From: Entonaema liquescens
Lineage: Eukaryota; Ascomycota; Sordariomycetes; Xylariales; Xylariaceae
DNA length: 64,000 nt
Direction of reading: 5' to 3'
Assembly (NCBI GenBank): GCA_902805475.1
Contig: CADCSX010000006.1
Coordinates: 806,001-870,000, forward strand
Position numbers and translations under genes: made by a program. Below the pieces are notes generated by a model. It did no database searches and was not told where the DNA came from. It saw nothing but the letters and a program-made list of their open reading frames with translations. Of this stretch, positions 56,261 through 64,000 are shown piece after piece (positions within the stretch are counted from its first letter, which is position 1; each line of letters begins with the position of its first letter).

Positions 56261-58144
56261 TCAGACAATAAATAAACCTGAATGTTGCCTCATGACATCA
56301 AGGTAGTCAACCCGGACTCCTTTGGTACTCTGGATTTTGATAACTTGTTCGAGCAACAAACGGGTCCTGCGGAAATTAGCCCCCCAAATCTCAGCTTCCG
56401 TAAGTGTCCTAATCACCCAGTCTTGGTAAACAACGTCGGTAGTTTCGATGCCTGCTAAGAATAGAAGACGTGGCCAGATATTTTGCGGTGAGGGCGGGCG
56501 TAGTCGGCCGACTAAGGACGCTAGGCGGACGATATAAGTTGCCGCCAGTTCGGCTGGTGCTAGTCGGCTCGGTACGTTGGCAGACACGGCGGCGGGGAAC
56601 TTTCTGTGGTAGTTTATCACGACGGCGTAATATGCTGCTAGGAGTAGTAGGCAGTTAAAGCACTTTGTCGTGATTTGACCAGCAAGGGCGCGGCTCGGCT
56701 CGTTAATATAAGAAATGATTGGCGCAACCGAAGGGTCGCGATTGAATTGTTCGCGGAGAGTAACGAGTCCCGATTGCACATTGGACCACATTGCAACCGG
56801 CGGAGGACCTGTCCTACGATGTAGGTGGACAATCCGGCTATCCAAGAAGTCGAGCTCCAACGATAAGCGAAGAGAAGGCTTAAGATCTTCCGTACTGGCG
56901 GGCAAGTTTGGAAACGCGGCGTCTATGAAATTGTATTCCGCACAGAATGACTCGAGATTCTCCAAGAGACGCCCTGTGCCTCCTATCCAGGCCCCCCGAG
57001 CATCGTATGCACCTAACCAGACTAGCATCCGAGAGCCGACGTATCCGAGTGGCGTTGCCTCTCCACCAGCCTTCAAGTGGCGACGGTGAGCATCAACGAG
57101 ATCTGCAATAAAGTCAAGGTGCTGGCAGAAACCACTAATGTCCCGTGCTGCAAGGAGTTCGAACTGAAGGGCAAACCAAATAGTAACAATAGAACGCTCA
57201 AATTGGATAGCAACAGTTTGGTCTTGGTGTAGCATTGAAATAGCAAGCGAGTATCGCTCTTCTGCCTTCCGAACTAGGTCGGGGTCAGGTCTTGTCTGGC
57301 CAAGATGCAAGGCTGTCCACGCCATTATGGTATGGAATAATGGCGCATAGAGTAAAGCCATATTACTGAAAATATGACTATAGAGGTTCTCTTCTCCCGT
57401 GCTACGTATTTTGGCGAAGCCAGTCATGACACTCAAGTAGTGTTGGATGAGTCTATGGTCGTCGGGTCGGATAACGACAGTAGCATCCTGAGTGCTCGAA
57501 ATACTCGAAATCGGCGCTGGGACCTCAACTTGACACGGCTCCGACTCTGACTCAGATGATAAGATCGCATTCCCTGGCGTATGCGGAGATAACCACTCTT
57601 CGCCGAGTAAATCAAAATTCATGTTAAGGTCAAAGAAGGCCGGTATATAACCAGGATTTAACTGGGGCTGGGCTTCGTATACATCTAACTGTGATATAGA
57701 GGTATTAACCACGCCGGGTTCTAAAACCACCTTAGGCTCGGCGCCATGTTGAGACGACGGGCCTCCGGGAGGAATCTGAACGGGAGAGTAATACGACACA
57801 GCCGAGTTGTCGGGCTTGTTTACACTGGAGCTCGGTTCTACATTGTCCTTGGTATTGTCCTTAGGAGCCTTTTGTTTGGGCTTGGCTTCAGGGGCAATAC
57901 GTTGCTGAGATCCTTCAGATGAAGTAGTTTTGTCATCTACACGCGACCTCGTGTAGCGAGAATTGACAAAACGGACACGGTAACGAAGCGTCTCTGTAGA
58001 ATTTGCCCGATTAGGCTCATAGGAGCAAGGTAAAGAGAGTCGCGTGCATGCGTTACAAATAGGCTTCGTCTCATCGCACCGTACCTTGCGACGGCGGCAG
58101 GAGGAACAACCGGTCTTGGACCTCGCCGGCCGAGTTCGATTCAT
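56261..58144 (-). CDS. Zn2Cys6 fungal transcription factor
   Basis: Binuclear zinc-cluster regulator of 627 residues, single exon, frame intact. The DNA-binding motif has the six Cys at residues 13, 16, 23, 30, 33 and 40 (CX2CX6CX6CX2CX6C), within GCSSCRRRKVRCDETKPIC. A charged Ser/Lys linker follows with no obvious leucine zipper. The rest looks like the Fungal_trans_2 (DUF3468-type) regulatory domain: LIQHYLSVMTGFAKIRS, YSHIFSNMALLYAPLFHTIM, AWTALHLGQTRPDPD, LDSRIVHLHRR and the C-terminal WIRTLTEAEIWGANFRRTRL. It is divergent from the MFS permease and is the only regulator in the right-hand 20 kb, so it is the best candidate for pathway-specific control of the flanking transport and hydrolase genes. 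Confidence 0.92.
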   Translation of the reverse strand: MNRTRPARSKTGCSSCRRRKVRCDETKPICNACTRLSLPCSYEPNRANSTETLRYRVRFVNSRYTRSRVDDKTTSSEGSQQRIAPEAKPKQKAPKDNTKDNVEPSSSVNKPDNSAVSYYSPVQIPPGGPSSQHGAEPKVVLEPGVVNTSISQLDVYEAQPQLNPGYIPAFFDLNMNFDLLGEEWLSPHTPGNAILSSESESEPCQVEVPAPISSISSTQDATVVIRPDDHRLIQHYLSVMTGFAKIRSTGEENLYSHIFSNMALLYAPLFHTIMAWTALHLGQTRPDPDLVRKAEERYSLAISMLHQDQTVAIQFERSIVTIWFALQFELLAARDISGFCQHLDFIADLVDAHRRHLKAGGEATPLGYVGSRMLVWLGAYDARGAWIGGTGRLLENLESFCAEYNFIDAAFPNLPASTEDLKPSLRLSLELDFLDSRIVHLHRRTGPPPVAMWSNVQSGLVTLREQFNRDPSVAPIISYINEPSRALAGQITTKCFNCLLLLAAYYAVVINYHRKFPAAVSANVPSRLAPAELAATYIVRLASLVGRLRPPSPQNIWPRLLFLAGIETTDVVYQDWVIRTLTEAEIWGANFRRTRLLLEQVIKIQSTKGVRVDYLDVMRQHSGLFIV

Positions 58145-58219
58145 GATTGTTGTGAGATTGGAAGACTAACTTTGGACTAATTGATGGATTTGGATCCATT
58201 CTACACATTAGGTAGAGGA

Positions 58220-58253
58220 CCCCGACTGCCCCGACTGCCCCGACTGCCCCGAA
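58220..58253. repeat. Tandem CCCCGACTG repeat
   Basis: Three head-to-tail 9-nt units plus a partial one, about 75 nt upstream of the regulator's start codon, so in its leader or core promoter. Confidence 0.85.
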
Positions 58254-58753
58254 TACCCTGAAAGCCCTGAACGAACCAACGGGATGTGGGCCTGTTCCCA
58301 CTTTGCGGGGCGTCGGTATTACTCCTACCCTTCTGGGAAAGTTTGACAAGTTGGCGAAAGAACGAACGACCATCTCCAGATTACAGATTACATACCTACC
58401 TATACATATGTACTTCGCAAGTTCTTACCGCAAGATACACCTGGGTCCTTGGGTAGTCGCTATCTGGGTGCCCTAGTAAGTTTTAGTATTGGACAATACA
58501 TGTACAATACACATCAGCTCTTAGCTGCACGTGTGCTTAGGTGACATATCAACCCAGGAAGTAGGTACCCCCAGTCGCCTAGGAAATTTGCCAATGAGGC
58601 AATCAATGCAAGCAATATGCCTCCCCTGTGCTATTTCCCTATACAGAATTACATACAACATGATAGAGATAACACAAAAAAAAAAAAGGTCAAACTAAAA
58701 CTTTCTTAATTCACTCAGCCTTAACTAAAACTTAGCTTCAACACCAATTTCTC

Positions 58754-58776
58754 CCGCCTAGTTTCTCTAGCGGCGG
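58754..58776. promoter_or_regulatory. Everted repeat CCG-N14-CGG, second copy
   Basis: CCGCCTAG and CTAGCGGCGG form an imperfect inverted repeat. The outer CCG (58754-58756) and first CGG (58771-58773) are separated by 14 nt, the same spacing as the element upstream of the ABC transporter. It lies about 180 nt upstream of the MFS start and 610 nt upstream of the regulator start. Function is inferred. Confidence 0.4.
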
Positions 58777-58955
58777 TTTAGAGATAAGGCGTGAGACCAT
58801 CGTGAGTAGCTTTATAAGATAGCTTTATAAGACGATGATAGGCAGGTCGTCTTGATAATTAAGACGCCTGTTAATGCTTTAATTTTCTTTGTTTTTCCGG
58901 TGATCAATAGACGGTGTGTCTAAACACGTACCCGGACAATACACCGATATCCAAA

Positions 58956-60637
58956 ATGGAGAAAACTTCAGATAGGACCACAGCCGAGTCGATAAGTGAT
59001 GGGAGAACGGATGATGTCGACAACGCGTACGAATTCGCAAAGGAGCATGCTGTCGGACCCTTGAGCGATGAGGACAATAAGCGCATCTTGCGCAAGATCG
59101 ATAATCATCTGCTTCCGCTGGTATAAACCTTGTCGATCTTATCGCATTGACCAATTGCTAACAGTATCTGGCAGATGATCATCACTTATACTTTGAATTT
59201 CATGGACAAGAATGCTCTCTCCTATTCGGTCAACTTTGGTCTCACCGCAGACAATGTGCGTCTTCAATGTAGCATTCAGCTTCTCACTTGTGGCATGACT
59301 AAGTTTTTACCACTCTAGAACCTAGTAGGAAACCAGTATAATTGGGCTTCCGGATCCATTTTCTATCTTACCTATATGGTATCTCAGCCTCTTGTCGCTC
59401 GCCTGATTGTTCGGTTCCCTATCGGCCGCTTCGTCGCCGTTGCGACCACGCTCTGGGGTGCTGTGTTGATGACCACGGCAGCGTCGCGTTCCTTTGCTAG
59501 TTTGATGGTTATCCGTGCCATCCTGGGCTGTCTCGAGTCTTGCATTAACCCCGCCTTTATTGTCATATCCTCTCAATGGTGGACACGCGACGAGCAGCCG
59601 CTACGCATTTCTTACTGGTATCTCGGGAATTCTATCGGCCAAGTCTGCGGTGGGCTTCTAGGTTATGGCATTGCTCATATAAGAAACGAGAATGTCCCGA
59701 ACTGGGGTTGGTTCTTCCTCATTTTCGGTGCGATCACTATCCTCTATGGCTCTTTCCTGTTTTACTACCTCCCGGATTCGCCGTTAAATGCTCGATGGCT
59801 CTCAGATCACGAACGAGCCTTAGCCGTCGAGCGTGTTCGAAGTAACCGTACCGGAGTCGAAAATCATGTGTGGAAATGGTCTCAAGTCAAGGAATGCGTA
59901 CTAGATATACAATGCTGGATTCTTGTAGCAACCTTTTTTCTCGATGATATCCCCGCGGGTGGTGTGGGTTCTTTTGGGAGCATAGTAGTCAGGGGATTCG
60001 GTTACGAAACCCTTTACTCAACTCTTCTCCTAGTACCCTTGGGTGTGATCCAAGCCATATGTATCCTCTTTGGTGGTTTCATGACCAAACACTTCAAAAA
60101 CATCCGTACTTGGCTTATCGCCGGTATGTATTTCCCGGAAAATATATCCTCCCGTTCATCCCTTTTTAGTTAACCTCATAATTAGGTTGTCAAATCCCGG
60201 CACTTATCGGAGCCGTTCTGCTCTATACTCTACCTCGAGAAAACCAGCGTGGACTACTAGGCTCATACTATATTGTACAAACTCATGGTATAGTCGGTAC
60301 ACTCACTATGTCGCTGGTATCTAGTAATTTTGCCGGATATACGAAGAAAGCTACCGCATCCACAATGATGTACGTGGCCTTCTGTGTCGGACAAGTCGTT
60401 GCTCCTCAACTGTTCATCCCAAGTGAGGCGCCGGCGTACAAAACCGCCTTCCTTGCTGCTTTTATCTGTTTCGCTCTATGCATCGTATTCACTATTGTTT
60501 TACGATTCTACCTTATTTGGGAAAATAAGAGGCGAGACCAACTACACTTGGCAGAAGGGGAGCTCAGCAACACTGACAACGAATTCCTCGACCTGACAGA
60601 CAAGCAGCAAAAGGCAGTCTTCCGTTATGTTCTCTAG
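58956..60637 (+). CDS. MFS permease, anion:cation symporter (DAL5/allantoate permease) family
   Basis: Plasma-membrane carrier of 500 residues. Four exons: 58956-59120, 59175-59255, 59319-60123 and 60186-60637; introns 54, 63 and 62 nt, all phases closing. The start is the ATG at 58956 (MEKTSDRTTAES). The cytosolic N-tail ends RILRKIDNHLLPLMIITYTL, the family's TM1 entry; FMDKNALSYS and NLVGNQYNWASGSIFYLTYM then give TM1-2. RLIVRFPIGRF is the loop 2-3 region; ISYWYLGNSIGQVCGGLLGY, FYYLPDSPLNARWLS, YTKKATASTMMYVAF and GQVVAPQLF are typical of Dal5/Tna1/Seo1 relatives. Members import allantoate, nicotinate, ureidosuccinate, dipeptides and similar carboxylates. It is divergent from the Zn2Cys6 regulator and co-directional with the amidohydrolase, which fits uptake of an amide-type nitrogen source that the hydrolases then process. 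Confidence 0.93.
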
Positions 60638-61609
60638 GGGAGCAGCGTTCTCTACGGAAGTCATCTGTAGACGACAGCATGGAAAGATAAGCAATATTCG
60701 CATACGCCTCTTTTTGGCGGCAAGGGCGTATCTAACGCATATTACGAAGTTATATTACTTATTTACAGCGGAGATAGGATATGTGAGGTACTACTAACGG
60801 GAGTTTGTAAGTGATCTTTAATCTAATGGAGGGTATAAATGTTGCAAACGCGGATCTCGGTGTAGGAGAAAAGAAACCGAGACTCACTCTACGCCTATAT
60901 GTAGCACTCTTGATATAGCAACCAACATCTCACAGCTGTTGATTATGCTGCATATTACTTGTTACCTAATATTTACTTGTCAGAAGACGATAGTGTGCAT
61001 ATCGGTAGAACTAAGCATTGCTAAGTCGCGGGCTAACATTGTCAGACGTGGGGTTCCCCAGACTGCCAGGCCATCGGAATGGAGTCGAAGATAAAGGGCG
61101 TGCTCTTAGTAACTAGAAGGGTTCTAGGATGTAAATCATTCACACGTGGTTTGACGCCGTCCTGGGCGTTTGGAACCGGACCGTCCAAGCGCTCTATTAG
61201 ATTGTTCCGTAGTCGCGGGTCCCGAGGTCCAAACTCCACTGGACGAAGATACGACCTATTAACCTAGTCGAATGCAATACGCACTGTACTTAGTACTATT
61301 TAAGATCGGCAATCACGACATTTATAATAACGTTATTCCCGACCGTAGACCACCTGCGGTCTCTCGGCTCGTCGATTTCCTAATATGGATTTATGAACTA
61401 AAGGGGGAACTACTACTATTTTCTACTGATACGACGATGGCCTGCATATATACGATGCGAATAGAAGAGTCTTGGCAATTCGATGTTGGCTCTGTTTCTT
61501 GGGCAAATGTGTAAATCGTTAAATATCAAAAATAAAGTCTCAAGGCCGTTTAACTGGGCATGAAACTCGTGTAAATAGCATGGTTATAACTAACTGATAT
61601 TATTAAAAT
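60638..61609. other. Intergenic, about 1 kb
   Basis: Between the MFS and amidohydrolase genes, both on the plus strand. Open frames of 62-80 codons are present without family resemblance. Two small inverted repeats occur (60855-60882 and 61341-61361). Confidence 0.5.
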
Positions 61610-64000
61610 ATGGAAAAGAAGAGATGGCAGAGCCGTCCTCGTTACCGGAACCAGCATCAGAATAACGGTGTAGCTTCGTTCGGCACTAGGAACGACGTTA
61701 TCTTAACTGTCATCCTCGCTGCTCTTACAGCATACTTCCTTTCTACTCAGTGGCATTCATATCAACATCCAGAGGATTCTAACATTGCATACCAAATTAG
61801 TCCAGAAGATCAGAGATACGGCCTAATACAATGCACCCTGAACAAGCAACGGCCCGTCATAGACAGGAATCTAGCAGCTTCTCGTCTAGCGGCAAGGCCC
61901 GCGGGCCCTCGTACTATCCTTCATAATGCAACACTTATCGATGGTGATGGCACCGTTACCCCAGACTGCATTATTGAAGTGCGAGGTGGGATATTCACAA
62001 ATGTCTCAAGAACTACCCTAAGCGGCTTCCTAGAATCAGTTTCACCCGATGATAAAGTCATCGACTTACAGGGTCGAATCGTCACGCCAGGACTCGTGGA
62101 GATGCACTCCCACGCCGGCGTTCGGGAGACGCCGCAGCTCTGGGCCACCGAAGACGTCACCGAGATATCGTCTCCGGTTACGCCCTGGGCGCGTGCGGTC
62201 GACGCCCTGAAGCCCCACGACCAGGCCATACCGGTCATTGCTAGCGGCGGCGTGACGACCTCGCTAGTACTAACGGGTGCGAAGAACCTGATCTCGGGCG
62301 AAGGCGTTCTTATCAAGATGAAGCGAGGGAACTCGGTGAGCGAACTACTCGTTGACACAACGGAAAGCGGCGGTAAGCCCCAGAGATATCTCAAGATGGC
62401 CATGGGCGAGAATCAAAAGAGGCAGTTTCAAAACACTCCCGGAGGCCCGTCGACGAGGCTAGGAGAATCATATTGGTTCCGGAAGGCTTATGATAGCGCG
62501 CGACGAGTGAAGCAAGAACAAGATCGGTGGTGTGAGGCTGCTTCGACGGTAAAGGGGCTTGCTTCAATAACCCATGAATATCCTCGTTCACTCGAATGGC
62601 AGACGTTAGTAGATGTCTTACGGGGCGACGTGCGTGTCAACGTGCACGGCTACGAAACTGAGGATATGCTAGCTATGTTCGACCACGCTGATGAATTCGG
62701 GTTCAATATTACGGCATTCCACCATGCGCTCCATACGAACCTAATTATGAACCAACTCAGAGATAGGGGTATAGCTGTTGCCGGCTTCTCGGACTCCTGG
62801 GGTGACAAGAAGGAGCTCTACAATGTCAGTTCTCGTCTTCCGGCAATGATAGCTGAGTATGGTATTCCTCTTGCTCTGACCCGCGACCATCCGGCGGAAC
62901 ATGGCCAATGGCTATTGTATGAAGCGCAGATCGCGCATCATTTTGGTCTCAGCGCAGAGAGTGCTATTTCATCTGTGACAGCAGTCCCGGCTCACCTTCT
63001 AGGACTTGATAATAAGTGAGTATTGGAATAATTCCGTTAATCAGACAATTTTACACAATCCGTAGTTAAATGAACTAATACTAACGACCTTCGTAGACTT
63101 GGATTTGTCAAGCCAGGTTACGACGCTGATCTAGTAGTATGGAACCGCCATCCCTTACAGGTCGGTGCTACACCCCTCGAAGTATATATTGATGGAAAGA
63201 GCGTAGTCCGTGCCTCGGACAGTTTGTGGAAATCATCGGAATCTATTCCAGCCTTAAGCAAAGCTCCTGCATCGCGGCCTAGTGATACGCCTGGGAATGC
63301 ATGCACGCCAGGCCAATCTGACATTGTTATTCGCGGCTCTAAAACAAGCTTTATTAGCGATCAAGGGCTGCGAAACGAACATCCCGAGACAGGGAGTATA
63401 ACGATTGTCGTACGAGCCGGTCGTGTCGTTTGTGTTGGGGAAAGCAAATGCGATGCTGCAGCAAAGGAAGCTATAGAAAATCAAGCCCCTTTAGTAAATG
63501 TGCGAGATGGGTACATACTTCCCGTAAGTTGAGATCCCGCTTTAAGTTTCATTTCAAAATTCTTACCGAAGTTTAGGGCCTTACGATCGTCACAAGGCAG
63601 CATGGTCTTACTGAAATGCGTCAAGAACCGTCAACGTCCGATGGAGCTTCAACGGGAGATGAATACGAAAGACCGCTCTCGAGTCATTTCGGTATCAAAT
63701 TTGATGGCATACACCTTGAGCGGGCACATCGAAGCGGCGTAACTCGGATTATAACACCGCCACTGACAAATGGCTTCCTCCACGGTATCAGTACTCTATT
63801 CAGGTCAGGAGCAAAAAGTGGTATGTGTACCTAGTTATCTCGCATTTCCGCCCTAGTTGCTGGGGGAGTAAAGATTTTGAAGACGATGGTGTTACGTTAG
63901 AAGACATACTGATTGAGTACTTTTAGTCCTTGACGACGGAGCTATCGTCGAGCCTAACGCTGCTCTACATTTCACAATTGGGCATGAAGCTAAGTGTAAG
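61610..64000 (+). CDS. Membrane-anchored amidohydrolase, 3' end outside window
   Basis: Metal-dependent hydrolase of the amidohydrolase superfamily, incomplete on the right. Exons: 61610-63015, 63097-63523, 63577-63820 and 63927 onward, possibly ending at a GTAAG donor at 63996. A signal anchor is at about residues 30-46 (VILTVILAALTAYFLST). The first catalytic module has ILHNATLIDGDGTVTP, then the metal-binding GLVEMHSHAGV (about residue 165), VNVHGYETED, FHHALHTN, DHPAEHGQW and the closing GFVKPGYDADLVVWNRHPLQ. A second, shorter amidohydrolase-like stretch begins in exon 2 (DIVIRGSKTSF ... VRDGYILPGLTIV), as in long fungal relatives of roughly 900 or more residues. It may hydrolyse a cyclic or linear amide. 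It follows the permease on the same strand. Confidence 0.88.

Larger units (their letters stand above)
58145..58955. promoter_or_regulatory. Bidirectional promoter region, regulator / MFS permease
   Basis: 811-nt divergent region. It contains a GC-rich tandem repeat near the regulator start, an A run at 58676-58687, and the everted CCG-N14-CGG element at 58754-58773. Confidence 0.55.

Noticed and set aside
60855..60882. TCTCGGT...ACCGAGA inverted repeat
   Set aside because: Triplets face the other way (CGG-N16-CCG). Could be a 3' end hairpin; no further support.
61341..61361. GACCG-N11-CGGTC inverted repeat upstream of the amidohydrolase
   Set aside because: Triplet spacing is 11, not 14, so it does not support the shared-site idea. 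A single 5-nt-arm repeat is expected by chance.

Overview
This window is nuclear DNA of a filamentous ascomycete (Pezizomycotina). The evidence is short spliceosomal introns of about 50-90 nt with GTAAGT/GTATGT-type donors, CTAAC-type branch sites in several of them, and typical filamentous-fungal gene families: NUP170/NUP155, a She3-like coiled-coil protein, verprolin, a GT90 CAP10-like enzyme, Zn2Cys6 regulators and fungal ABCC and MFS carriers. Sordariomycetes is a guess, not a demonstrated placement. I see no rRNA, tRNA, CRISPR array, viral gene or intact transposon.

Layout. 0.5-13.2 kb is mostly housekeeping: nucleoporin, SAM methyltransferase, a secretory-pathway membrane protein, an EXPERA/TMEM97 protein, a short membrane-tailed F-box protein and exonuclease V. 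15-30.5 kb holds a GT90 glycosyltransferase followed by catabolic or tailoring enzymes: SDR, NmrA-like reductase, FAD monooxygenase, secreted PL4 rhamnogalacturonan lyase, secreted intradiol dioxygenase and O-methyltransferase. There is no backbone synthase, so this reads as plant-polymer and aromatic-compound handling rather than a full secondary-metabolite cluster. 30.8-39.9 kb holds a 4-TM membrane protein, a mitochondrial protein, verprolin and a large KH-like protein. 40-43.6 kb is AT-rich, gene-poor and probably a decayed repeat. 43.7-45 kb is the She3-like gene.

46.8-64 kb looks like a coherent accessory cluster: BAHD acyltransferase, full-length ABCC exporter, membrane-anchored M20 carboxypeptidase, Zn2Cys6 regulator, DAL5-type MFS permease and a large amidohydrolase that runs off the right end. 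Two pairs are divergent (ABCC/M20 and regulator/MFS). Both shared promoters carry an everted CCG-N14-CGG element, which makes co-regulation by the resident Zn2Cys6 protein a testable idea.

Quality caveat. Nine genes between 4.5 and 38.2 kb need single-base frame corrections to give the expected protein, and several corrections fall in G or C runs that are one base too short. Exon-phase arithmetic closes only when one base is added or removed. No such break is seen in the genes from 43.7 to 64 kb. Base-calling or assembly error is more likely than wholesale pseudogenisation, because NUP170 and verprolin are normally indispensable or important. All gene names are from motif recognition by eye; no database search was run.
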